Below are positions 1 through 8,102 of a DNA stretch of 15,013 nucleotides, piece by piece. The notes beneath the pieces are model-generated. The model was not told the DNA's origin and searched no databases. It saw only the letters and a program-made list of their open reading frames with translations. Within the stretch, counting starts at the first letter, position 1. Every line of letters starts with the position of its first letter. Where the stretch lies: assembly GCA_041584015.1 (NCBI GenBank), contig JBFHES010000098.1, forward strand, positions 1 through 15,013. Reading direction: 5' to 3'. A program made the position numbers and the translations under genes. The DNA comes from JBFHES01 sp041584015 (GTDB lineage Bacteria > Bacteroidota > Bacteroidia > Bacteroidales > M50B96).

Positions 1-1317
1 CGCATATTCATAGTCCGGTGCGTTCGACCACTGACCTTGACCATGTGCTGCAATATCGGGTTTAATTCTACCGTCGGATGCAGGACCACGACTACTACTT
101 CCGGCCAATGCATCATCGTTATAAAGGTTGGCAGTAGCAATTACATTCTTACCCATTTTATGACCACCAGTAATATTTCCCCATTCGGTTCCTGCACCAT
201 AACCGCAATCGCTTCCATTACTATTACCTGCTGAGAACACCTGCATTAAACTTGGATTCTCGTAAATCTCTTCGTCTACTAATTGTGCAACTGTAGTATA
301 TCCTGCATTACATCCATTACTATATGATGTTGAAAAAACCATTACACCTTCGTTCTGATGCAAGTCTTCGGTATTTGGCATGTTTGCATTGTAGGAACGT
401 ACCCAAAGAAAAGCACCCGGTGCCATTCCTCGCATGGTTGGATCAATATTACCTGCCGACCCAACAATACCAACGGTCATGTCGCCATGTGTTCCGGTAA
501 AGTCGTTAGCTACGTCACTTTGATTTTCACGCCCGTTAAAATCGATATGTGGACCAGCAAAACCGTCATCATTAATTGCTGCGCTTACACCAGTACCATC
601 ATAATGTAATCCAGTGTGATGATCGGAATCAATCATATTTGAACGATGCAAGTTTCTTCCATCATCAGATTCAGCTTTACCCGGATCGCTTTCAAAATCA
701 ATGTAACGCACAAACGGCATCATTGCCAGAGTTTCAATATTATCAGCATCAATATTTAGCAATACCTTATTGGCGTGATGCCTGGTGCTACTTATGTTTA
801 TTGAGGCACTTGCCAATTCACTTTCTATTGTGGCAGCTGATAGATTTGAATGATACTGCACAAAAACCTTTATTTCATCCCCACTCCAAACCCAATCAGG
901 AAATGGCCTTTCCAGTAAACGCTGATCTGTTTTATCAATTAATTCCAAAGGCTTAATGGATCTAACATTCATTGTTTTTAAATCTTCAATATTCAGTACT
1001 GTTGGAATTGCTGCCAGATATACGAACTGTGGAATGTACTCGAGCAGCTCAATGCCGTACTCTTTTATTAAACCCGACTGTGCTGCATCAGGGATTGCAT
1101 AAAACTGAAGAAATGCATAATAGTCATCGCCATAAATACTTGATGCCAGCAGCTTGTCAAGCGACTTTAACTCATCGATATTTTCATCGAATACTTCTGT
1201 TCCTGATTTTAAATAAACTTCGTAATTACTGGCCGCTGTTTGTGCAAAGGCTCCAGAAATAAAAATACCAAAGCCCAAAAGGAGGCAGCTTAATTTTGCG
1301 TAAAATGATCTTTCCAT
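1..1317 (-). CDS. S8 (subtilisin-like) serine peptidase, exported, 3' end outside window
   Basis: The minus-strand frame is open from an ATG at 1317 to the window edge (439 codons, no stop). Residues 1-25 are a signal peptide: Lys/Arg near the N-terminus, a hydrophobic core and a cleavage-like GAFAQ end. Residues about 30-210 resemble a long prodomain or N-terminal extension and carry no catalytic motif. The peptidase core starts near residue 240: AINDDGF gives the probable catalytic Asp250 (DDG where DTG/DSG is usual), THGDMTVGI gives His278, and SAGNSNG gives the oxyanion-hole Asn365. The SSRGPASDGRIKPDI stretch (408-422) is the usual subtilase segment before the GTSMA-type serine loop, so the catalytic Ser lies beyond the window. 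It should cleave proteins outside the cytoplasm. A T9SS tail is likely by family habit but not visible. It is transcribed divergently from the SprB-repeat gene. Family assignment is firm; substrate is unknown. Confidence 0.93.
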   Translation of the reverse strand, partial: MERSFYAKLSCLLLGFGIFISGAFAQTAASNYEVYLKSGTEVFDENIDELKSLDKLLASSIYGDDYYAFLQFYAIPDAAQSGLIKEYGIELLEYIPQFVYLAAIPTVLNIEDLKTMNVRSIKPLELIDKTDQRLLERPFPDWVWSGDEIKVFVQYHSNLSAATIESELASASINISSTRHHANKVLLNIDADNIETLAMMPFVRYIDFESDPGKAESDDGRNLHRSNMIDSDHHTGLHYDGTGVSAAINDDGFAGPHIDFNGRENQSDVANDFTGTHGDMTVGIVGSAGNIDPTMRGMAPGAFLWVRSYNANMPNTEDLHQNEGVMVFSTSYSNGCNAGYTTVAQLVDEEIYENPSLMQVFSAGNSNGSDCGYGAGTEWGNITGGHKMGKNVIATANLYNDDALAGSSSRGPASDGRIKPDIAAHGQGQWSNAPDYEYA

Positions 1318-1364
1318 CCGTTAATAAATATTAGGTTATGTGGTTGTATTGTTATACTCAAAAC

Positions 1365-1399
1365 AAAAGGTAATTTATTGTTTCAGTTATGGCAGCAAA
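1365..1399 (-). promoter_or_regulatory. Candidate Bacteroidota promoter for the S8 peptidase
   Basis: Read on the minus strand, TTTG (1399-1396) is followed after 23 bases by TACCTTTT (1372-1365). This is close to the Bacteroidota sigma-ABfr pattern of TTTG, a 17-23 base spacer and TAnnTTTG. The -7 element deviates in its last base and the spacer is at the upper limit. It would give a leader of roughly 40 nt before the ATG at 1317. The call rests on motif reading only. Confidence 0.4.
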
Positions 1400-1569
1400 A
1401 AATGAACGCTTCGTTTTTAACCATTAGTCAAACAGTACAGGAACAACAGCTAAAATCGAAAGTTTAAAAAATTCAGCTAATTAACACAACTGTAACTTTT
1501 TAACATTTTTACAATGTAGTAAGGATTTTACTTCTTCCAAAATAAGCAATGAAATATATCATGTATGTC

Positions 1570-1603
1570 CTATTGAACCTATTACATTTGTAATAATCAA
1601 TAG
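1570..1603. promoter_or_regulatory. Compound inverted repeat in the divergent intergenic region
   Basis: The 403-bp gap 1318-1720 contains no credible gene. Its one clear structure is a nested dyad. The inner arms TATTACA (1580-1586) and TGTAATA (1589-1595) flank TT. The outer arms CTATTGA (1570-1576) and TCAATAG (1597-1603) are also perfect complements. The arms are separated by 3 bases on the left and 1 on the right. No T-run follows on either side, so it does not look like an intrinsic terminator. It lies about 118 bp upstream of the SprB-repeat gene and could be an operator or a leader hairpin. Confidence 0.5.
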
Positions 1604-1720
1604 TCACCTAAAACCTGTAGATTAATATGTTTATGTCTCTAAAGGATAAATGGCCTATGTTAATAGACATTTAATTGGTATTTTGTTCAAAAAAAAGAGG
1701 ATAATTAAATACATTGAAAA

Positions 1721-4700
1721 ATGAAAAGGATATTATTATTCTTAACTGCACTTGCAATATGCACCACAACTTTTGCTCAAAACTATAATGTGCCTCCTGA
1801 ATGGACAGTTGAGGTTGAGCCAAATCCGGGATTCACCCAAACTTCTGCAGGAATTTGGACAATTGCCACTGAATTAATCCTAGCTAATGAAGTTATCATA
1901 CCAATTAAAGTCACAGTAACCAATCCAAGTACAACTCCAATTATTAATAGTAAACTACTGTTTCTAATGTCTTCTTTTGGATTGGAATATGATGCTTCGT
2001 TGACAACTGATTTTACGATATTAGGCAATAATGCAAGTAGTGACAATATTGATCTTGATCCAGGTGAATCGAAAGTATATTGGTGCTATATGAAAGTTAC
2101 TGAAGAACAATGTGGACAAGACCCTACTTTTGTAGTTTACTGGCATTCTTTTGACCCATTGCCCTATGCACAATATGCTGCCTACCCATCATTCATGAGC
2201 TTTAATACTTTACAAGTTACTCCACAATCTATTCAACCACAATGCGGACAACCAAACGGATCAATTGACTTAAATATCTCCGGGGGTATTCCGCCAATGA
2301 CAATTACATGGGATAATGGTGCAACAACAGAAATCATAGAAAATTTAAGTTTCGGTAGTTATAGCTATACTGTACAAGATGCGTATGGCTGCGAAAAAAC
2401 AGATACAATTTATTTTGACCCAACTATTGAGATCAAATCGCATTCTGTGTCTGCAACAACTTGTAGCGTTGATAATGGACAGGCATATGTGGATTGGGTT
2501 CAGGGAACACCACCCTTTCTTATTGAACTCCTTGATCAGAATTGGCTGGTAATTGATGATGCAACAGTAGCGGGAAGTGGTCCATTGTATGATTATCTTT
2601 TTAGCGGGCTACCAGCTGGTCTTTATACATTTAGGTTAACTGATGCAAATAATAATTGTAATTTTTATAGAGACATGAACAATGATATAATTTGGGATGA
2701 AGTATTACCTTCAAATAATCTTGATTTTACCTACCAAATATCAGATCCAACATGTTATTATAATAGTAATGGCTCAATCGAAATAACAAGTATCATCAAC
2801 TCCCCATCTTACGGTATTCAATATTTGTGGTCTACAAGCGATGTAAGTAGTCAAATTTCACAATTATCAACAGGCGAATACATTGTTACTGTAACTGATG
2901 CTGATGGATGCGAAAAAGTTAAAGTACTTAACTTGACTTGCCCTGAGCAAGGAACTTTAACAATTACACCTGTACACCCTGATTGTAACTCATATCCTGG
3001 TTCGATAGAATTGGATTATTCAAGCACAACATGGAGCTATGAAGTAACAGGGCCTTCCGGTACGTTTACAAACAGTGCCTCGGGACCGGTCACCGTTTCG
3101 AACATAAATGCCGGAACCTATACTATTGACATCACAGACAATGCATGTACATATTCTTATGAGCAGGAGCTTTCTGTTCTGGATATTTTTGATTTTAGCC
3201 TGCAAATAAATGAGTGTAGTCCATACAATGCAGGTTTACTCGAATGTAATCTTGTTGGAGGTACATTACCATATAATTCCCCACTGTATGAATTCTATTG
3301 GGAATGGAACGGAATGCCATATTCTTATGCACAAAACAATTATATGATTAGTGATGGAACATACTGTGTAACAGTTACAGATGGCAATTCATGCACAGTT
3401 TCACATTGTGAAACATATACAACCCCAAACAATCTATTAAATATTACTCTGAATGCTTTACATCCAACATGTCCTGATCCAGAAAATGGAGAGCTAACTG
3501 TTACTGCATCAGATGGTGTTGCTCCTTACTCATACAATTGGAGCAATGGAGGATCAACTGCCGGTATCTCATATTTGGAGTCGAGTATCGCTTACGAAGT
3601 AACAGTTACAGATGACTATGGCTGTGTAGAAACAGAAGAATTCCTTCTCAATGATTACGACCACATGTATCTCAATTCAGAAGTTACAGACACTTACTGT
3701 GGTACAAGTAATGGTTCAATTGATATTACTGTAATTTCAGGTGTTGCTCCATTTACTTATAGTTGGAGCCATGGGCCAATAACCGAGGATGTCTCAGGCT
3801 TAGGAGTTGGGGAATACTCTGTTATTGTTACAGATAATACAGGATGCCAGGTTACGGAAATCTTTAATCTAAGAGGGAGTCTTGATTTATCATGGGATGT
3901 TGTAGGCCGTGGTTGCGATGGTGATCCATCAACTCCAAATCCTTTGCAAAATGGGTCTATCGACCTTACTGTTAATAATGGGGTGTCTCCATATTCTTTC
4001 TCATGGAGTAATAGTGCCACTACTGAAGATATTAGTGGATGTGAGGATGGGATTACCTATACCGTTAATGTAACTGACAATGCAGGGTGTTTGGGTTTTG
4101 CTGAAATAATTATGGGTTCTGACCAAACCATTGCACTTGATGCCGGTTGGAACCATATTTCCACATATATTGATCCTTTCAATAACGATATAAAAGAGAT
4201 ACTAAAAGAATCTGATGTTTTGCACCTGGTTGAAAAAGTAAAAAAACAAGATCAGGATGTTAGCGATTTTTACTTAACAACTTACGATGTTCCATACTTT
4301 GAAATAGGTGAAGGTTACTACATTAAAATGAACGAAGCGGGCAGCATTAAGATGTTTGGTGAGCTACTTTGTCCAGAAGATAACGAAATAGCCCTGACCA
4401 TGCCAACTGCACCCGAAGAGGAATGGATCGGGTATTTGCGTAAAACCGAACAGGATGTTACAGATGTGTTCTCTGCCTTTACTTCCAATATAATGGTAAT
4501 TAAAGAGGATCTGGGGGGCTTATGGTGGCCTCTTTATGGCCTCAATACCTTGGGCAACATGAAACCAGGAGAGGGATACAACGTAGCACTTAGTTCTTTA
4601 CCATCTGTCCCCTTCTATTATGCAGCAAACAACAATTATGTTGGCACAAAGAACTCAGTTGATAATTCATTGTCGTCCACCTACAACAAACTGAAAAACA

Positions 4701-5320
4701 CAAGCAATTTGAACACAAGCAACACGATGGTGGTGGGCATACCCGAGAATGCTTGGGAAAACATGCCTGAGTATGGCGATGAAATTGGCTTGTATTCTGC
4801 TACGGGTAAGCTCATAGGGAGAAGTAAATTTAACGGAGGTCATACTGGAATAATAATTTATGGTGATGACGAACCCGCTTTGGTGGAAGAGGCCATCAGG
4901 GTAGGTGACTCTTTCCGTATTTACGTTTGGAATTCTCAAAACAATCAGGAAAACGAATTTGTGGCTCAAGATTGGTTAATTGGCGATAACCACTATGTTG
5001 AAAATGGAGTGAGTATTGTTAAATCATTACACAGCGAAAACGAATTGGATGAAGCAGGTGCCTTTGAGGTATCTGTTTTTCCTAACCCAATTCTCATCGA
5101 AACCAACATAAGGCTAAATATACAAAGTGTAACCAAGGTTACAATAGACCTCCTGAACATCAATGGTCAATTGATAGAATCTCATTTATTTGATGGTGAT
5201 TTGGAAAAAGGCACATATAGGTTTATATACAATTTTGGGCATCTAAATGCTGGTTATTATCTAATTAAGATAACAACCGACAATACCACATATATCGAGA
5301 AGGTTATAATAGCTAAATAA
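1721..5320 (+). CDS. T9SS-secreted SprB-repeat surface protein (1199 aa)
   Basis: Signal peptide at residues 1-20, ending FAQ. Residues 21-160 look like a beta-sandwich of unassigned family. Residues 165-800 hold eight SprB-type modules of the form N-G-S-I...P-Y-x-Y-x-W-S...G-x-Y-x-V-x-V-T-D-x-x-G-C, each bracketed by Cys (see the repeat entry). Residues 801-967 hold two copies of a module with a GWN/EWI-type start and a GEGY end. Residues 1000-1090 match a module common in T9SS proteins, with GDEIGLYS and IIIYGDD. Residues 1115-1199 are a type A sorting domain with FPNP at 1120-1123, LLNINGQ, LNAGYYLIKI and a basic end. The protein should cross the outer membrane by T9SS and be anchored or released there. 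SprB repeats are known from the gliding adhesin SprB of Flavobacterium johnsoniae, but this protein is far smaller, so adhesion is an inference. The gene forms a 7-bp-spaced pair with the next one. The ATG at 1721 is chosen because the signal peptide starts there. Confidence 0.92.
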   Translation: MKRILLFLTALAICTTTFAQNYNVPPEWTVEVEPNPGFTQTSAGIWTIATELILANEVIIPIKVTVTNPSTTPIINSKLLFLMSSFGLEYDASLTTDFTILGNNASSDNIDLDPGESKVYWCYMKVTEEQCGQDPTFVVYWHSFDPLPYAQYAAYPSFMSFNTLQVTPQSIQPQCGQPNGSIDLNISGGIPPMTITWDNGATTEIIENLSFGSYSYTVQDAYGCEKTDTIYFDPTIEIKSHSVSATTCSVDNGQAYVDWVQGTPPFLIELLDQNWLVIDDATVAGSGPLYDYLFSGLPAGLYTFRLTDANNNCNFYRDMNNDIIWDEVLPSNNLDFTYQISDPTCYYNSNGSIEITSIINSPSYGIQYLWSTSDVSSQISQLSTGEYIVTVTDADGCEKVKVLNLTCPEQGTLTITPVHPDCNSYPGSIELDYSSTTWSYEVTGPSGTFTNSASGPVTVSNINAGTYTIDITDNACTYSYEQELSVLDIFDFSLQINECSPYNAGLLECNLVGGTLPYNSPLYEFYWEWNGMPYSYAQNNYMISDGTYCVTVTDGNSCTVSHCETYTTPNNLLNITLNALHPTCPDPENGELTVTASDGVAPYSYNWSNGGSTAGISYLESSIAYEVTVTDDYGCVETEEFLLNDYDHMYLNSEVTDTYCGTSNGSIDITVISGVAPFTYSWSHGPITEDVSGLGVGEYSVIVTDNTGCQVTEIFNLRGSLDLSWDVVGRGCDGDPSTPNPLQNGSIDLTVNNGVSPYSFSWSNSATTEDISGCEDGITYTVNVTDNAGCLGFAEIIMGSDQTIALDAGWNHISTYIDPFNNDIKEILKESDVLHLVEKVKKQDQDVSDFYLTTYDVPYFEIGEGYYIKMNEAGSIKMFGELLCPEDNEIALTMPTAPEEEWIGYLRKTEQDVTDVFSAFTSNIMVIKEDLGGLWWPLYGLNTLGNMKPGEGYNVALSSLPSVPFYYAANNNYVGTKNSVDNSLSSTYNKLKNTSNLNTSNTMVVGIPENAWENMPEYGDEIGLYSATGKLIGRSKFNGGHTGIIIYGDDEPALVEEAIRVGDSFRIYVWNSQNNQENEFVAQDWLIGDNHYVENGVSIVKSLHSENELDEAGAFEVSVFPNPILIETNIRLNIQSVTKVTIDLLNINGQLIESHLFDGDLEKGTYRFIYNFGHLNAGYYLIKITTDNTTYIEKVIIAK
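2213..4111 (+). repeat. Array of eight SprB-type modules
   Basis: Modules run at about residues 175-224, 248-313, 345-397, 422-476, 499-558, 584-635, 660-709 and 732-790. Each has a Cys 4-12 residues before the NG(S/x) start (C175, C248, C345, C422, C499, C584, C660, C732) and a closing Cys in the D-x-x-G-C-like end (C224, C313, C397, C476, C558, C635, C709, C790). Each pair could form one disulfide per module. Modules 1, 3, 6, 7 and 8 are close to the family pattern. Modules 2, 4 and 5 are divergent or carry insertions. The DNA copies differ, so this is an old protein-level repeat, not a recent duplication. Confidence 0.85.
4121..4621 (+). repeat. Two tandem GWN/GEGY modules within the SprB-repeat protein
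   Basis: Residues 801-880 begin with LDAGWNHISTY, pass through HLVEKVKKQDQ and end IGEGYYIKM. Residues 886-958 begin with LTMPTAPEEEWIGYLRK, pass through IMVIKEDLGGLWWPLYG and end PGEGYNVAL. Both share the order Trp-Ile/His start, a short helix (DIKEIL / DVTDVF), a 'vv(i)k' strand, an aromatic strand and a G-E-G-Y turn. I read this as a duplicated small beta domain. Modules of this sort often follow SprB, PKD or LRR arrays in Bacteroidota secreted proteins. Their function is not known to me. Confidence 0.6.
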
Positions 5321-5327
5321 TAGTACT

Positions 5328-8075
5328 ATGCGCAATTATATTTTACTATGCTTATTATTTGGTACTATAACCTTATTTGGTCAAGGTCCTACCACCACTT
5401 GGGTAGTTCACAATGCCATACAATTAGATTTTGTTGGCGACTCTGTTATTATAACTCATAAGAACAATCAATGGTTCACCCATATGCCTATGGCCAATGC
5501 CTCCATTTGTGATTCGATAGGTAATTTCCTCTTTGCCACAAATGCGGAATGTGTGCTTAATGCAAATAACGACACCATGCCAAATGGTATCCTCATGGGA
5601 AATAAAAACTCAGGGCAAACAATTATTGTCCCAAAGCCATCGAATCCAAACCGATATTATATTTTTACAACTGGCAAATATTATTCTATGACCGATTTCC
5701 GGTATTCTGAGGTGGACATGACACTTGATGCCGCTCTGGGTGGCATTATCCCATCTCAATCAAACATCCTGTTACAATCGGATATAACCGACAGGGTAAC
5801 AGCTGTAAAACATGCAAATGGCAAGGATGTTTGGGTTGTTACACACGAAAACAATAACAAATCCTTTAAGGCGTACCTCGTAACTGAAAATGGGATACAG
5901 ACACCGGCAATAACATCAAATATTGGTACCATACTTCAAGACACCGCTCCTTTCGACCTTTTTGATGCCGCATGTAATGGAAACATAAAATGCTCGCCTT
6001 GTGGCAGGCGGATAGCTATATCAAGCAAGGGGTTAAACCTAGTAGAACTATACAACTTCGACAATGAAACAGGTTTACTGTCCAATCCTATTTCTTACAA
6101 CATCCCGCTCCCATATTTCCTCGAATTTTCGGGTGATGCCAATATGCTTTATTGTAGCACAGAATACTCATGGAACATTGTCGATGATACCATAAGGATC
6201 TATCAAATTGATATTTTGAATACGGACATAACGAATACATCCGCAGCGATATTCAGGGTCAATAACACTCAGCTGGTAGCCCCGCCCGATTATAGGGCTT
6301 CTTTGCAACTGGGTACAGATGGGAAAATTTATGTTCCCTATAAATTCTCATCGGTAGTTCCATTTCTTGGAACAATAAATTTTCCTCATTTAACAAATTC
6401 GAATTGCGATTTCGTGTATAATCAGCAACAATTACCTTCAACCACATATGGGTCGCACATCAACAACGTCCCAAATTTCATGACCTCCTATTTCGATAAG
6501 AATGTATTTGCTACCACTGCCTGTTTTGGGGATAGTACCATGATCCATACTTTAAATTCTGAACTTTTTGATTCCATAAGGTGGGAGATAAATGATCCGC
6601 TTACAGGTTTACATGTTTACCACAACCAGGATACGGTTTACCATATTTATTCGCAGGCAGGCCAATATACGGTGCATTGTTACAGGTACCGTGGGCAATA
6701 TATCGACGATTTTAAGAAGAACTTACAAGTAATCCCTTATGCACAAGCCATGCTGCTAGATACAAATTTATGCATTGGCGAGCAGGTTCAACTGAGCTTT
6801 ACTGGTAACTTCGGAACCAATGTGTATTGGTATCGGCAGCTACCTAATTGGACGAACTGGGAGCTGATTGATTCGGGACAAGTAGTTACCGTTACTGAGG
6901 AAGCTTACTACTACCCTAAAATTGATTTTTGGGATGTATGTGGCGACAAACCCGATACTGCTTTTGTGAATGTTGTTGATATTAATTTAGATTTAGGAGC
7001 CGATACCCTTTCGGGTAATTGCATCACAAATAAATATTGGCTGGCTCCACAGTGGAACTTAAGCGAAATTGATTTCTGGCAATGGAATACAGGTTCGTTT
7101 AATTTCCTTTTACAGCCAGACAGTTCGGGGATCTACTCCCTATATGCAAGCGGAAGCGGCTGCGAAGAAGAGGATTCGGTTTATGTAATTTACGACGAAC
7201 CTTTAGATATTTATCTGGGCACTGACCTCCAGCTTTGTGATGATAGTGCCTGGCTGGAAATAAATGCCCCTTCTGATGATTATTTCTGGATGCCCAATGG
7301 TGAAACAACAAAAGGCATTTTTGCGAACCAGAGTAATCAATACATTGGAAACGCAGTTAACGCATGTGGAGCATATTCCGATACCATCGTTGTGCTAATT
7401 GGAGAAACACCTCCTGAATTTTCAAGTCTCGACACAGCAATTTGTGCAGGTGATAGTTTGTTAACCGATCCGCCAATTCTGGAAGCAACGTACGAATGGT
7501 CCACCGGCGATACGGTTCCGAACATTTATCTCCATCATGCCGGAAGCTATAACCTAACAATAAGTAATTTCTGTGGCAGCAGTGTAATGGATATTGAATT
7601 AAACATTGACAGTCTACTGGAACTATCACTTGTCGATACCTTATGGTTAAACAGCGGCGACAGTACCATTATTGACCCAGCGATTGATGCAACAAGCTAT
7701 TTTTGGTCAACAGGTGCAAGCGATCCGTTTATTTGGGTAAGCGATTCGGGACTTTACTCTGTTACCATTACAAATGCCTGTGGCAGTTTAAGCGATTCGG
7801 TAGTTGTGCTAAGTACACTGCCTATCTCGAATATCGAAGAATTGGGATTTTCCTTTTACCCAAACCCTAGCAGTAACTCAATATTTGTTGAAGTAGATAG
7901 TAGGCATATCGGTGCAAGCCTTTCGATACATTCGATTCTGGGAAAACAGGTCATTAGTCAAAAGCTACAAAAGGTAAAGAACGAAATATACCTCCGTGCC
8001 TTACCTCCTGGAAATTATTATCTAAGAATAAAGTCAGGAGATTTAGTAATTACGCACAAACTGATTAAAATTTAA
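5328..8075 (+). CDS. T9SS-secreted beta-propeller/Ig-like multidomain protein (915 aa)
   Basis: Signal peptide at residues 1-19, ending LFGQ. Residues 20-390 look like the N-terminal beta-propeller-like domain of large PKD/Ig Bacteroidota surface proteins. Landmarks are YYIFTTG (110-116), the run TAVKHANGKDVWVVTH, a CSPCGRRIAIS blade where SPDG is usual, and LQLGTDGKIYVPY. Residues 395-470 form a PKD-like domain (TACFGD, YSQAGQYTV). Residues 475-832 hold five Ig-like modules. Residues 838-915 are a type A T9SS sorting domain (FYPNPSSN, LSIHSILGKQV, LPPGNYYLRI, final HKLIKI). The start lies only 7 bp after the stop of the SprB-repeat gene, so the two are probably co-transcribed and both displayed or released at the surface. 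A partnership as adhesin or scaffold is inferred from linkage only. No catalytic motif was seen. Confidence 0.88.
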   Translation: MRNYILLCLLFGTITLFGQGPTTTWVVHNAIQLDFVGDSVIITHKNNQWFTHMPMANASICDSIGNFLFATNAECVLNANNDTMPNGILMGNKNSGQTIIVPKPSNPNRYYIFTTGKYYSMTDFRYSEVDMTLDAALGGIIPSQSNILLQSDITDRVTAVKHANGKDVWVVTHENNNKSFKAYLVTENGIQTPAITSNIGTILQDTAPFDLFDAACNGNIKCSPCGRRIAISSKGLNLVELYNFDNETGLLSNPISYNIPLPYFLEFSGDANMLYCSTEYSWNIVDDTIRIYQIDILNTDITNTSAAIFRVNNTQLVAPPDYRASLQLGTDGKIYVPYKFSSVVPFLGTINFPHLTNSNCDFVYNQQQLPSTTYGSHINNVPNFMTSYFDKNVFATTACFGDSTMIHTLNSELFDSIRWEINDPLTGLHVYHNQDTVYHIYSQAGQYTVHCYRYRGQYIDDFKKNLQVIPYAQAMLLDTNLCIGEQVQLSFTGNFGTNVYWYRQLPNWTNWELIDSGQVVTVTEEAYYYPKIDFWDVCGDKPDTAFVNVVDINLDLGADTLSGNCITNKYWLAPQWNLSEIDFWQWNTGSFNFLLQPDSSGIYSLYASGSGCEEEDSVYVIYDEPLDIYLGTDLQLCDDSAWLEINAPSDDYFWMPNGETTKGIFANQSNQYIGNAVNACGAYSDTIVVLIGETPPEFSSLDTAICAGDSLLTDPPILEATYEWSTGDTVPNIYLHHAGSYNLTISNFCGSSVMDIELNIDSLLELSLVDTLWLNSGDSTIIDPAIDATSYFWSTGASDPFIWVSDSGLYSVTITNACGSLSDSVVVLSTLPISNIEELGFSFYPNPSSNSIFVEVDSRHIGASLSIHSILGKQVISQKLQKVKNEIYLRALPPGNYYLRIKSGDLVITHKLIKI
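6738..7823 (+). repeat. Five Ig-like cysteine-bracketed modules
   Basis: These modules lie in the beta-propeller/Ig-like protein. Each follows the pattern L-G-x-D-x-x-L-C...W-x-x-G...Y-x-x-x-x-x-x-C-G-x-x-x-D. Opening and closing Cys are C482/C538, C565/C612, C637/C680 and C706/C749. In the fifth module the opening Cys is replaced (N775 in LNSGDS, where module 4 has C706 in ICAGDS), while the closing C818 remains. The modules resemble repeats seen in large T9SS-secreted Bacteroidota proteins. Confidence 0.65.
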
Positions 8076-8102
8076 GATTATTCGTGATTACAAAATTTCT
8101 AT

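Noticed and set aside
37..1262. Several plus-strand open frames across 1-1262
   Set aside because: They are opposite-strand shadows of the S8 peptidase, which shows a signal peptide and peptidase motifs on the minus strand.
1583..1590. TACATTTG as promoter of the SprB-repeat gene
   Set aside because: The -7 box matches, but no TTTG is seen at the right distance upstream and the leader would be about 130 nt. It also lies inside the dyad at 1570-1603. Kept as a note only.
1673..1720. GGTATTTTG just upstream of the SprB-repeat start as a promoter
   Set aside because: It is one base short of TAnnTTTG and has no -33 partner. No confident promoter could be set for this gene.
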